Origin: Marinirhabdus sp963793275
GTDB lineage: Bacteria; Bacteroidota; Bacteroidia; Flavobacteriales; Flavobacteriaceae
Assembly: GCA_963793275.1 (NCBI GenBank)
Contig: CAWBZL010000005.1
Span: 77,652-141,651, forward strand
Length of the DNA stretch: 64,000 nt
Reading direction: 5' to 3'
Shown here in pieces: positions 1 through 8,779 of the stretch (the first letter of the stretch is position 1; the number at the start of each line of letters is the position of its first letter). Below the pieces are notes generated by a model. That model was not told the origin of the DNA. It saw only the letters and a list, made by a program, of their open reading frames with translations, and did no database searches. A program made the position numbers and the translations under genes.

Positions 1-3000
1 TATGTGGCCTGAACTGATCCAAAGAAGCGTCATACATACTTGCCAGCAGCTCTGCCGAGACTTTCTCGCCATCGGGTCCTTTAATGATAAAACTCCACGT
101 TTCAGGCACGCCAGGTTCCAGTTTGTCCCGAAAAGTCTTGGTCTCAATGGTAAGATTGGTTGCTGGAGCCGGAACTTCTATAAGTTTTGAGCCACTCTCA
201 AAACTATTGAAAGCTGTTACACTATACTGTATAGCAAATCCGCCAATATCTTCGTTCGTCACAGGAACCGAAATCACCTTCGAATTACGATCCAGCGCAA
301 TAACAAACCTTTCAGTAAACTGTCTTTTTTTCTCTACGGAAAGCGTCACCGTGATCGCTGCATTGGATTTTACCGTCACAAAAACCTTGTCACCAGGACT
401 ATATGATTCCTGGTCGAATGAAATATCGAATAAAGCATTGTCGGCAGGAACTTCATCTTTTTTGCTGAAGAGATTAGTATATTCTTTCGCCAATACTTCC
501 TGTCCAAATTTATCCGTTGTTTTTGCAATAATCACATACGCTCCGGATTCCCATCGTTTTAAATTTCCGAAGTCAACTTCATCCACGTCTTCTGTATTCA
601 CCGTTTTGCTGAAAACCTCCTCCGCCTGTTCCCAGGTTTTTATATCGTCTTCATTATTATAAGGATCGTGTGGAAATAATTTTTTAAACGTAGCTTCGCT
701 GTATTCCTGATAATCGGGAGCATTCCAGGCTCGTTTACGTAGTACCCGCTCCGGGGCTTTTAATTTGTAAATTTTTATGGTTACCTGGGCAGGTACTTTC
801 TGTCCGTTTAAGTTTTTGGCAGCAATTTTTAGGCGTTGATCTTTTTCCTGGGTGTCTATTCTTTCCGGGGCTTGCAAATTAATGGTAAGGGCGTGATAGC
901 CCACTTTTATTACGGTTTTACTGCTTTGTGTTTCACCGTTAATATCGGTTACCTCTGCCGACACTTCGTATTCAAAAACGGGTTGCCCGGCTTTGTCCAC
1001 GCTTGCGTCCGGGAGGGCTTTAAAATCTATTGTGTATTCGCCTTTGTCGTTGGTGGTAGTTTCACCAAAAGTAATTTCCTGCCCTTCACCCACATTTGGT
1101 GAACTTCTCCAATAATACCAGCGCGGGTATTGTATTTTTCGGGTCACTTTATACACCACTTTTGCGTTGGTAATATTGCTTCCCGAAAACGATATAGCCT
1201 CTCCTTTTACTGAGATTTCATCGTTTACACGATAGGTTTCGGTCACAGGTTTAAAGTTGGTTTCAAACTTAGGACGCTTGTATTCTTCTACGCTGAAATA
1301 GACCTGGCCAGATAAGCTTTTATTTTTTGAACTAATTTCAAGAGAAAACTGGCCCGTAAGCACACCATTTGGCACTACAAACTCGCCAGCTACGGTGCCA
1401 AAATCGTTGGTTTTTAATTCAAGTTTTGAAATTTCTTCGCCGTTAGCATCAAAAAGTTTAACAGCAACAGCCTGATTGGGGAGTACAGCCGATTTATTTG
1501 CAACAGTTTCAGTAGTAATTCCTTTAAAATAGAGTGTTTGTCCGGGTCTGTAAATGCTTCGGTCCGTAAAGAGGTAACTTCTGTAGCGGTCTGCCTGGTC
1601 GCTATAATTTCGGTTGTAATTGTAGTAACTGCCAAAATCTGCCTCGTCATTTTCGTGACGTACCACCATCAAAAAGTTTTGATAATCACCGCTTCCATTC
1701 GGAACTTTTATAAATCCTTTTTCGTTTGTCACATATTTTTTAGTGTTAAAGGGACGGCGTTGCTGCGTTAGTATGCACGTAGCATTGGAAATTGGAGCGC
1801 CGGTATTCCGGTTCACAACCTGAAAGGTAAGACCCGTTTCATCCTGTGACTTCACAAGCGCAAGGTTGGTAAATTGAACTTCGGTATGTTCAAAAAGTCT
1901 GTTGTTGTCTGTATCCGGAGGTGTTGCTAAAACCAGATAGCGTCCCTGAGAAAAGCCGGGAAGCAAGATTTCGGTTTTATGATAGCGGTAATCGCCTTCA
2001 TCCTTTAATTGTTGCGTCCATTGTTTTTCCAATTTTAGTTTTGAAATGTAGGTGCGTTGTTTTTCCTTGTCATAAATTTCCTGAAGCGCCTCACGTTCTT
2101 TTGCTGAAATGGCATATACTGAAAGTTGCACACTTTTGGTATTACTATATGAAACCAACATCCGACTGTCGGTACCAACAGGAAGGAAAGATTCTAATGT
2201 TAACGTAAGTGATGGGGCGGTAATTTTCTCCGCCAAAATAGCCGCCTGGGTAGCGACGTAGGTGTTTGGAAAATCTTTACGAAGCTGTTTGCAAATTTCC
2301 AGTGCTTCTTTGTAGTTCCAGCGTAATGTATCGTTATCCGTTTCTGAATAGCTCTGACCTTGATCATAGATATATTGCGCTATTTCAAAATCGTAAATAG
2401 CCTTTGCATACAGGTCACTAACGTCACTTTTCCCATCTTTTAATGCTGAAAGATATAGCTCCTCTTTTTGGATAATCCGGCCGTTGGTGTACACGAAGGT
2501 AAGTCGCTCTGCATCTACGGTTGCCAGGGGTACTTCGTTGTTTTGGGCCCAATGAAAAGCGATGAGTTTTTGATACAGTTGAAGTGCCTTTAACTGCAGT
2601 GAAGTACTGTCTTGTACCGTAATTTTTACTTGCTGAAATGCGCGATACTCCCCCAAGTAGGAAGCTTCTTTAATTTCAAACGCATAGGTGGGCTTGGTGA
2701 TGGAGTTTTCGGTGGTTTTATAAAACTCCAATGCGTTGTGTGCGAGGAAATCGTATAAAGTGGGTCTTAACTTTCCGGAATCTTCGAAGGTGTTGAGGAT
2801 AGGTTCAAAGGCTTCAATTGTTGCGTTTTGAAGCTCTGTTTCATTTTCTAAAGACTGTTGGTAATACGTGGAAATTTCAGCAAAAAGGGTTTCGAGATCC
2901 CAGGTTCTGAAGTCGGTGTCGTCTACTTTGGTTGAAGTTTTGGTTCGGTTATAAAACTGATAACGGTTTTGTTGGTAATAATCCCAATACAATTTCGCCA

Positions 3001-3322
3001 CCATATTCTGAAGCACATTTTTAGTTGGTGTTTCAGTAGTTGCGATCTGTTCTTTAAAATCGTTTAGTACCGAAAGTTGTGCATCTTCTTCAAGAATAAG
3101 GGCAAATTTGCTCTTAAAAAGGAGTGTTTTAATGAGTTGCGGCTGGTTTTTTTCGGCTTTCGCTTTCGCTTCAATTTGCTCTACCAGTTCTAAAGCACTT
3201 TTGGGTAAGTCGTCTACTTCAAATTTTTCGACTTTATTCCAAAGTACTTCGTACGTATTATTTTGTGCGTGTATAGTGGTCATAGTAATGATTGCGAGTA
3301 GCAAGGTGTAAATCGTTTTCAT
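1..3322 (-). CDS. alpha-2-macroglobulin-family exported protein, 3' end outside window
   Basis: About 1,107 N-terminal residues are in the window and the frame is open to the left edge. It begins with a signal peptide (MKTIYTLLLAIITMTTIHAQ), followed by some 400 residues of mostly helical sequence, then beta-rich MG domains. The family hallmark YLFTDRSIYRPGQTLYFKG lies near residues 580-600 (about bases 1525-1580), typical of the MG2 domain of bacterial alpha-2-macroglobulins. Bacteroidota members of this group are large cell-envelope proteins; they are thought to trap proteases or act in surface protein export. I cannot see whether a thioester or carboxypeptidase-like region follows, because the C-terminus is missing. 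The start at 3322 is chosen because it gives a complete signal peptide. No other gene shares the strand immediately upstream; the next gene is divergent. Confidence 0.85.
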   Translation of the reverse strand, partial: MKTIYTLLLAIITMTTIHAQNNTYEVLWNKVEKFEVDDLPKSALELVEQIEAKAKAEKNQPQLIKTLLFKSKFALILEEDAQLSVLNDFKEQIATTETPTKNVLQNMVAKLYWDYYQQNRYQFYNRTKTSTKVDDTDFRTWDLETLFAEISTYYQQSLENETELQNATIEAFEPILNTFEDSGKLRPTLYDFLAHNALEFYKTTENSITKPTYAFEIKEASYLGEYRAFQQVKITVQDSTSLQLKALQLYQKLIAFHWAQNNEVPLATVDAERLTFVYTNGRIIQKEELYLSALKDGKSDVSDLYAKAIYDFEIAQYIYDQGQSYSETDNDTLRWNYKEALEICKQLRKDFPNTYVATQAAILAEKITAPSLTLTLESFLPVGTDSRMLVSYSNTKSVQLSVYAISAKEREALQEIYDKEKQRTYISKLKLEKQWTQQLKDEGDYRYHKTEILLPGFSQGRYLVLATPPDTDNNRLFEHTEVQFTNLALVKSQDETGLTFQVVNRNTGAPISNATCILTQQRRPFNTKKYVTNEKGFIKVPNGSGDYQNFLMVVRHENDEADFGSYYNYNRNYSDQADRYRSYLFTDRSIYRPGQTLYFKGITTETVANKSAVLPNQAVAVKLFDANGEEISKLELKTNDFGTVAGEFVVPNGVLTGQFSLEISSKNKSLSGQVYFSVEEYKRPKFETNFKPVTETYRVNDEISVKGEAISFSGSNITNAKVVYKVTRKIQYPRWYYWRSSPNVGEGQEITFGETTTNDKGEYTIDFKALPDASVDKAGQPVFEYEVSAEVTDINGETQSSKTVIKVGYHALTINLQAPERIDTQEKDQRLKIAAKNLNGQKVPAQVTIKIYKLKAPERVLRKRAWNAPDYQEYSEATFKKLFPHDPYNNEDDIKTWEQAEEVFSKTVNTEDVDEVDFGNLKRWESGAYVIIAKTTDKFGQEVLAKEYTNLFSKKDEVPADNALFDISFDQESYSPGDKVFVTVKSNAAITVTLSVEKKRQFTERFVIALDRNSKVISVPVTNEDIGGFAIQYSVTAFNSFESGSKLIEVPAPATNLTIETKTFRDKLEPGVPETWSFIIKGPDGEKVSAELLASMYDASLDQFRPH

Positions 3323-3532
3323 ACAAGTAAAATTTTCTGAAAGATACCAGCGTTAGTAATTTCAGCATACCAATAATGAGTACAGCGAGTCAAAAAATGA
3401 GCCAAACCCTATTTTCAATTAGGTAAACTTTATTTTTGGAACTGTATTTGTATAATGTAGAATAAAGTTAGTGAATCCTAAATAATCTTAGCGAGGTTTA
3501 TAGATATGATTCGCTGAAATATTTAATTGCAC

Positions 3533-3540
3533 TATATTTG
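3533..3540 (+). promoter_or_regulatory. candidate -7 box for the TPR gene
   Basis: TATATTTG matches the Bacteroidota -7 consensus TAnnTTTG and lies 41 bases before the start at 3582. A convincing TTG -33 element at the usual distance is not visible. The roughly 260-base gap 3323-3581 between the two divergent genes holds nothing else I recognise, apart from a short dyad CCGTGT/ACACGG just before the start. Confidence 0.4.
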
Positions 3541-3581
3541 AAATCCATTAAAAAAATTCCCGTGTCACACGGAAAATAAAT

Positions 3582-4535
3582 ATGAAAAACCTACTTTTTT
3601 TACTATTATTTCCAACCTTACTTATGGCGCAAACAACTTTTGAAAAGGCCGAAACCTATTTTGTAACAGAACAATTCAGCAAAGCAAAACCTTTGTTTGA
3701 GCAATATTTAAAAGAAAATCCCACCGATAGGAAAACACGTGAATATCTGGGAGATATCGCCGGCTATAAAAAAGACTGGGACACGGCAATAGCGTATTAT
3801 GAAACGCTGGTGGAGGCAGACGATAAAAGCGCCAATTACCATTTTAAATATGGCGGAGCATTGGGGATGAAGGCGCTTTCCATTAGCAAAATTAGAGCGG
3901 CCACGTATATAGGTGATATTAAAGAGCATTTTGAAACTGCGGCACAACTGGATCCTAAACATATTGAAGTGCGTTGGGCGTTGGTGGAGTTTTATATTCA
4001 GTTGCCGGGAATTATTGGTGGTAGTGAAAAGAAGGCTACTGCATACGCCAACCAATTACTTAAAATTTCACCCGTAGATGGATATTTGGCAAACGGATAT
4101 ATTGCCGAATACAGCGACCGCCCAAACGATGCTGAAAATTTCTACAAAAAAGCCATAGAAATAGGCGGTTCTCCAACTACCTACGATAAGTTAACCGAGC
4201 ATTACGAAAAAAATAATAAGCCAAAAGAGGCGATGGAAACGGCCAACAAGTCGTTACAAATCCACAAACGAAATAGCCTGAATTATCAAATAGGAAAAAT
4301 TGCTGCACAGTACGGTCTGGATGCAGAAATGGGGGTAAATTGCCTGCAGGCGTACATTAAAAATCATTCTGTACGTGATGGTGTTCCAAAAGACTGGGCA
4401 TATTACCGACTTGCACAGATTTATAAAAATCAAGGAAAAAAAGAAACGGCTTTACAATGGATCAATAAAGCTTTAAGCGATCGTCCCGATTTTAAAGAGG
4501 CGAAAGCAGAGAAGAAGGAGATCCAGGCGCTTTAA
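3582..4535 (+). CDS. exported tetratricopeptide repeat protein
   Basis: 317 residues. The first 17 residues (MKNLLFLLLFPTLLMAQ) form a signal peptide, so the protein is probably periplasmic or outer-membrane associated. The rest is a chain of helical TPR-like repeats, for example the segment around FEQYLKENPTDRKTREYLG and repeats near the C-terminus with the pattern AxxxWINKALSDRPDFKEA. TPR proteins serve as protein-protein scaffolds; nothing here identifies the partner. The gene stands alone: the left neighbour is divergent and mpl starts 140 bases downstream. The role remains unknown. Confidence 0.8.
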   Translation: MKNLLFLLLFPTLLMAQTTFEKAETYFVTEQFSKAKPLFEQYLKENPTDRKTREYLGDIAGYKKDWDTAIAYYETLVEADDKSANYHFKYGGALGMKALSISKIRAATYIGDIKEHFETAAQLDPKHIEVRWALVEFYIQLPGIIGGSEKKATAYANQLLKISPVDGYLANGYIAEYSDRPNDAENFYKKAIEIGGSPTTYDKLTEHYEKNNKPKEAMETANKSLQIHKRNSLNYQIGKIAAQYGLDAEMGVNCLQAYIKNHSVRDGVPKDWAYYRLAQIYKNQGKKETALQWINKALSDRPDFKEAKAEKKEIQAL

Positions 4536-4674
4536 ATACGACATCAGGTTTTCCACTTCCACTCCGAAAGAATTTTCAATAAGGCTGGCACTCAACCAGA
4601 CATTTTCTTTTAACTTTACAAGGTTGAAGGTCACTCCCTCAACGTCTCAACTCATAAACCCCTCAATTTAAAAG

Positions 4675-6031
4675 ATGAGAGTACATTTTATAGCTATTGG
4701 TGGCGCGGCAATGCACAATTTAGCATTGGCATTACATAACAAAGGATATCACGTAACCGGAAGCGATGACGAAATTTTTGACCCTTCCAAAAGCAGGCTG
4801 GCGGCCAAAGGGTTGTTACCAGATGAATATGGCTGGTTTGCTGAAAATATTACTTCAAATCTGGATGCCGTTATTCTGGGAATGCACGCCAAAGCCGATA
4901 ACCCCGAATTACTGAAAGCCAAGGAACTGGGTTTAAAAATTTATAGTTACCCGGAGTTTCTCTACGAACAATCCAAAAATAAAACCCGGGTAGTGATAGG
5001 CGGAAGTCACGGAAAAACCACTATTACCTCTATGATCCTGCACGTAATGCACTACCACGAGAGAGACGTAGATTATATGGTAGGCGCACAACTGGAAGGT
5101 TTTGAAACCATGGTGAAGCTCACCGAAGAAAACGATTTTATAGTGCTGGAAGGTGATGAATACTTATCAAGCCCTATTGATAGACGTCCAAAATTTCATC
5201 TATACAAGCCCAATATTGCGTTGTTGAGTGGTATTGCCTGGGATCACATTAATGTATTTCCAACCTATGAAAATTATGTGGAGCAATTTGAAATCTTTTT
5301 AACTGAAATGACCAATGGTGGCACTATCATCTACAACCAAGAAGATCCTGAAGTAAAACGCGTGGTGGAAAGTAGCACCGCGACCATTAAAAAAGTTGCC
5401 TACCAAACACCTGAATATACCGTTGAAGATGGTACAACGTTATTGGAAACTCCCGAAGCGACCTATGCCAATTGAAGTTTTTGGAAAACATAATTTAAAT
5501 AATCTGGAGGGTGCGCGATGGATCTGCCAGCTCATGGGGATAGATGCTGAAGATTTTTACGAAGCCATTGCTACGTTTAGCGGTGCCAGCAAACGTCTGG
5601 AAAAAATAGCAGAAACTGAAACAGCCATCGCCTATAAAGATTTTGCCCATAGTCCCAGCAAAGTAAAAGCAACAACCGAAGCGTTAAAAAATCAATATCC
5701 GGATAGAAAACTCATCGCTTGTCTGGAATTACACACCTACAGCAGTTTGAATCCAGAGTTTTTAAAAGAATACCAAGGCGCATTAGACGCAGCAGACGAA
5801 GCTGTTGTTTTTTATTCCCCCCACGCTGTTATGATCAAAGGACTGGAAGAAGTAAAGGTAACACAAATAACAGATGCTTTTCAACGGGAAGATCTAATGG
5901 TCTTTACCAATCCGGCCGACTTTAAAACCTTTCTATATACGCAGGATTTCAAGGATACTTCCCTCTTGCTTATGAGTAGTGGCAATTATGGGGGATTGGA
6001 TTTTGCTGAGGTCAAAGAATATATAAAGTAG
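4675..6031 (+). pseudogene. mpl: UDP-N-acetylmuramate:tripeptide ligase Mpl, frame broken by one base
   Basis: Mpl recycles murein tripeptide by joining L-Ala-gamma-D-Glu-meso-DAP to UDP-MurNAc in the cytoplasm. The first part (4675-5475) carries the N-terminal Rossmann segment HFIAIGGAAMHNLALAL and the ATP loop GGSHGKTTITSM of Mur ligases; the second part continues with IEVFGKHNLNNLEGARWICQ in another frame. Deleting the T at about 5464 turns ACCTATGCC into ACC ATG CC and gives the uninterrupted reading ETPEATMPIEVFGKHN, for a 451-residue protein of the usual family length. The presented sequence therefore has one extra base. The rest of the gene looks under normal constraint, so a sequence error or a very recent mutation is likely; Mpl is not essential in the organisms studied, so true loss is possible. 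Confidence 0.85.
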
Positions 6032-6171
6032 AAACTAGGAAAAAAGAGATCGGAAGTTACAAATCTGTAACCTTGCAATATACTAGAATCCAAGAATAAT
6101 CGTTTAAAGAATACTAGCCAATATCTTCTTTTATTCAGCACGATTACTTAGTAACCATAAACTTTATACCG

Positions 6172-6828
6172 ATGAATAAATTTTCAATCTTTCTTTTACT
6201 TTTTACCGCAATAGTTTTTATTTCTTGTTCTGATGATGATGAGAAAACCGAAATTGTCGAAAACGAAGCTAATTATTTTGCCCTAAAGGTTGGGAATAGT
6301 TGGACCTATAATGTATATCGCTATAATGGTGGTGCTATGGAATATGAAGAAACGGATTTAAAAATTACCAATAGTATTGTAAATACTGAAACCATAAATG
6401 GTGAAATTTACTTTACCTTCGAAACTACTTCTGAAGGAATTACTGAGTGCCAATATTGTATTGATGACTTAGGTAACAACTCTGTTAGAGATTCTTTGGG
6501 ATATTTAGTGGACACTGAGGGAGCTATTAAATTTTCAAGTATAGAAACAGACCCTTACTTAATCAGTTCCGAAAATTTTGGAGACATTTTTGGTGTTTAC
6601 AGGAAGCAGACAGCCGCAGTAGATACGCCAGCTGGTGAGTTTTTTGGAGTAGATTACAATGAACGTTATTTAGTGCAGCCAGATGGGACAACAGCACCTG
6701 GTAAAGACGGTGCTTATTATGGAAAAGAAGGACAAGGGTTGGTTGTAAAAACCGTATCATTTGTAAGTAGCGAGTTTCCAAATTGGTTCATTATCCTTGA
6801 TGAATCTAATGTAGAGGTTGAAAAGTAG
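6172..6828 (+). CDS. putative lipoprotein of unknown function
   Basis: 218 residues. The start MNKFSIFLLLFTAIVFISC is a lipoprotein signal peptide with the lipobox ending at Cys19, followed by SDDDEK; an acidic stretch after the lipidated cysteine is the known surface-export signal type of Bacteroidota lipoproteins. The mature part is beta-rich with many aromatic residues and contains NYFALKVGNSWTYNVYRY, a pattern common in small Bacteroidota lipoproteins that have no assigned function. Two cysteines form a CxxC (CQYC). It stands alone between mpl and a convergent gene that ends 11 bases after it. Confidence 0.75.
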   Translation: MNKFSIFLLLFTAIVFISCSDDDEKTEIVENEANYFALKVGNSWTYNVYRYNGGAMEYEETDLKITNSIVNTETINGEIYFTFETTSEGITECQYCIDDLGNNSVRDSLGYLVDTEGAIKFSSIETDPYLISSENFGDIFGVYRKQTAAVDTPAGEFFGVDYNERYLVQPDGTTAPGKDGAYYGKEGQGLVVKTVSFVSSEFPNWFIILDESNVEVEK

Positions 6829-6838
6829 ATTTGTAAAT

Positions 6839-7432
6839 TTACTTATAGTTGTTTATAAATTCAGAAATATCTTTCCTGGAATTTTTCTGTAAGGTTTTTT
6901 TCGCCAACTCAAAATCTTCCGCATTTTTATCCTGCGACAGTTTAAACTTACCTTCCCAATTGGTAACCTCAATCTCAAAAGCCTGAATATATTTAATGAG
7001 CCTGTGCATTCGGGAATCGTCCATTTCTAGCTTAAATTTATGATCGGGTTGTTCTAAAAAGTTCGTCATATCTACCATTGTTTGTTTGGCTGCTTCGGGA
7101 TGGTTTATTAATTGAATGGTTCCTGTAATATGAACAATAATATAGTTCCACGTAGGGAGTTGCGGGGTGCTGTATACACTGGGTGAAATATAGCAGTCGG
7201 GACCTCTAAAAATAACAGTAACTTCAGCGCCGTTCACCAAAGTTTGTACTTGTGGGTTTTGTTTGTCTATATGCGCTACCAATTTTCCATTTGTCTCGTT
7301 GTAAATAACTGGTATATGTGTTACAAAAGGCGTATTACCTTCCGCAGAAACCAGCATCGCGAAAGGATATGCGTTGATCACGGCAATCATTTTCTGGATG
7401 TCTTCGGTTTGGTGATGTGGCGGTGGATACAT
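6839..7432 (-). CDS. PaiB-family FMN-binding protein
   Basis: 197 residues with the layout of the PaiB family (flavin-reductase-like split barrel): an opening of MYPPPHHQ, then HIPVIYN and the conserved central motif FRGPDCYISPSVY followed by PTWNYIIVHITG. In Bacillus subtilis PaiB acts with PaiA as a negative regulator of sporulation and protease genes; in other bacteria the role is unproven and a flavin-binding or pyridoxamine-oxidase-like function is inferred from the fold. No PaiA acetyltransferase is next to it. The start ATG at 7432 fits the family N-terminus. It converges with the upstream lipoprotein gene. Confidence 0.85.
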   Translation of the reverse strand: MYPPPHHQTEDIQKMIAVINAYPFAMLVSAEGNTPFVTHIPVIYNETNGKLVAHIDKQNPQVQTLVNGAEVTVIFRGPDCYISPSVYSTPQLPTWNYIIVHITGTIQLINHPEAAKQTMVDMTNFLEQPDHKFKLEMDDSRMHRLIKYIQAFEIEVTNWEGKFKLSQDKNAEDFELAKKTLQKNSRKDISEFINNYK

Positions 7433-7490
7433 AGAGATTCGCGATTTTTCAAATAATGATTTCGAATTTTAAAATTTAATAGTATTCTTA

Positions 7491-7525
7491 ACTACTCACT
7501 ACTCACTACTCACTACTCACTACTC
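7491..7525. repeat. heptamer tandem repeat ACTACTC x5
   Basis: Five perfect copies of ACTACTC. The array overlaps the 3' end of gldA: on the minus strand the repeat reads GAGTAGT, and the last residues and stop codon of GldA (SSE, then TAG at 7515-7513) are formed by its first copies. Because the stop arises early in the array, most changes in copy number would not alter the protein. Confidence 0.9.
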
Positions 7526-8415
7526 GTAGTAAGCTCCACGAACAACTTCTCCAGCGTCATATTCTTTTGGTGTAATTGCAAAATCTTGAGTCCGTTATCG
7601 TGGGCAAAATCGAATACCTTACTGCGCATATCTTCTTTAGTATTAAAATGAAGGTAATACACAAAACCAGTCGGATTTTCGGCCTTAGTGATTTTCGGTA
7701 GTTTTTCCAGTGCTACTGTTTCCACCCGATAATCAAATTCTACCTCTACAATTTGTTGCTGGCCTTCGGTAAGCTCTTTTAATTGCTTGTCCAGCACTAT
7801 TTTTCCTTTGTTAATAATTATAACGCGGTCGCAAATAGCCTCTACTTCCTGCATAATATGGGTAGAAAGTAATACGGTTTTACTTTTTCCTAACGATTTT
7901 ATAAGCTCCCTAATTTCAATTAATTGGTTGGGATCCAGTCCTGTTGTTGGTTCGTCCAAAATTAACACCTCCGGATTGTGTAATAATGCGTTTGCCAGAC
8001 CTACACGCTGGCGATACCCTTTGGAAAGCTGCCCTATTTTTTTGTGTGCTTCGGGTGTTAAACCTGTTTGTTTTATAACTTCAGCAACTTGTTCTTTTGA
8101 GCTTCCGAAAATTTCAGCATTAAAACCAAGATATTCTTTTACGTACATTTCTAAATACAATGGATTGTGCTCCGGCAGATAGCCAACACTTTTTTGCACG
8201 TTCTTTTCAGCTTCAGCAATAGAAAAACCATTTACAGTGGCCTCGCCTTCCGAAGGAGATAAAAACGTAGTCAAAATCTTCATCATCGTAGATTTCCCTG
8301 CTCCGTTGGGACCTAAAAAACCTACAATTTCTCCTTTTTTGATTTCAAAAGAAACGTTATCAAGCGCTTTTTGTTCGCCGTAGGTTTTGGATAAATTCGT
8401 GACTGTTATAGACAT
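7513..8415 (-). CDS. gldA: gliding motility ABC transporter ATP-binding protein GldA
   Basis: 300 residues, the usual GldA length. Walker A GPNGAGKST (about residues 35-43), the ABC signature in LSKGYRQRVGLANALL, Walker B VLILDEPTTGLDPNQL and the switch histidine in LLSTHIMQ are all intact. GldA is the ATPase of the GldA-GldF-GldG ABC transporter required for gliding in Flavobacterium johnsoniae; gldF and gldG are not in this window, so the complex is split, as is usual in the family. The start MSITVTNLSKTYG is standard. The final residues are encoded by the heptamer array at 7491-7525. gldB and gldC lie 27 kb away at 34.7-36.0 kb. Confidence 0.9.
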   Translation of the reverse strand: MSITVTNLSKTYGEQKALDNVSFEIKKGEIVGFLGPNGAGKSTMMKILTTFLSPSEGEATVNGFSIAEAEKNVQKSVGYLPEHNPLYLEMYVKEYLGFNAEIFGSSKEQVAEVIKQTGLTPEAHKKIGQLSKGYRQRVGLANALLHNPEVLILDEPTTGLDPNQLIEIRELIKSLGKSKTVLLSTHIMQEVEAICDRVIIINKGKIVLDKQLKELTEGQQQIVEVEFDYRVETVALEKLPKITKAENPTGFVYYLHFNTKEDMRSKVFDFAHDNGLKILQLHQKNMTLEKLFVELTTSSE

Positions 8416-8579
8416 ATCTTTTTCAGTTACACAAAGCTAACGATAAAATTGCGGGCATCGTGTTTCAGTTTTTTAATTTAATGAATGTTTCCTGCTTTAA
8501 AGTGATAGCGGGTAAAAGTTTCTTAAAAAGTTTTCTGCTAGATTGTAATTGGCTATTTTTACGCCATAAAATTAAAACA

Positions 8580-8624
8580 ATGCAAAACGTACGTAACTTT
8601 TGGTGGCATCAGAAAATAAACTGA
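8580..8624 (+). CDS. leader peptide MQNVRNFWWHQKIN of an aromatic attenuator
   Basis: A 14-codon open frame with ATG start and TGA stop, too short to be noticed as a gene. It holds consecutive Phe-Trp-Trp codons (8598-8606) and lies just upstream of a terminator hairpin and the first enzyme of aromatic amino acid synthesis. This is the layout of ribosome-mediated attenuators such as trpL and pheL. I see no strong ribosome binding site, which is normal in Bacteroidota, where A-rich leaders (AAAATTAAAACA here) are used. The assignment rests on position and codon content; expression is inferred. Confidence 0.75.
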   Translation: MQNVRNFWWHQKIN

Positions 8625-8630
8625 AAACAC

Positions 8631-8674
8631 AGGGAGTATATTGTATATCTTATAATGAAATGCTGAAAGTCCCT
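8631..8674 (+). promoter_or_regulatory. candidate antiterminator pairing of the attenuator
   Basis: AGGGA at 8631-8635 is complementary to TCCCT at 8670-8674, which forms the left arm of the terminator. A ribosome stalled at the Trp codons (8601-8606) would leave 8631-8635 free to pair and block the terminator, while a ribosome reaching the stop at 8622-8624 would cover it. The geometry fits attenuation, but the pairing is only five base pairs and is my inference. Confidence 0.5.
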
Positions 8675-8688
8675 TGGGGGCTTTTTTT
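8666..8688 (+). terminator. intrinsic terminator (attenuator) upstream of DAHP synthase
   Basis: AAAGTCCC (8666-8673) pairs with GGGGCTTT (8677-8684) around a three-base loop, with seven T residues at 8682-8688. It lies 42 bases after the leader peptide stop and 92 bases before the start of the synthase gene, so it would end transcription before the gene unless an alternative pairing forms. Confidence 0.8.
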
Positions 8689-8779
8689 GTGCCCACGTAA
8701 CTCCCTTTCGTTGGTAGCGGATTTTGGGAGAAAATGTAAAAAAACTAACGTATAAAATCTACCGGCTAACGTCTATAGA

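Noticed and set aside
84..662. Long open frame on the plus strand opposite the alpha-2-macroglobulin gene
   Set aside because: The minus-strand frame shows a signal peptide and family motifs and is open for over 1,100 codons; the plus-strand frame is its mirror.
7244..7456. Plus-strand frame opposite the PaiB-like gene
   Set aside because: The minus-strand frame has the family motifs; the plus frame has no recognisable features and no promoter.
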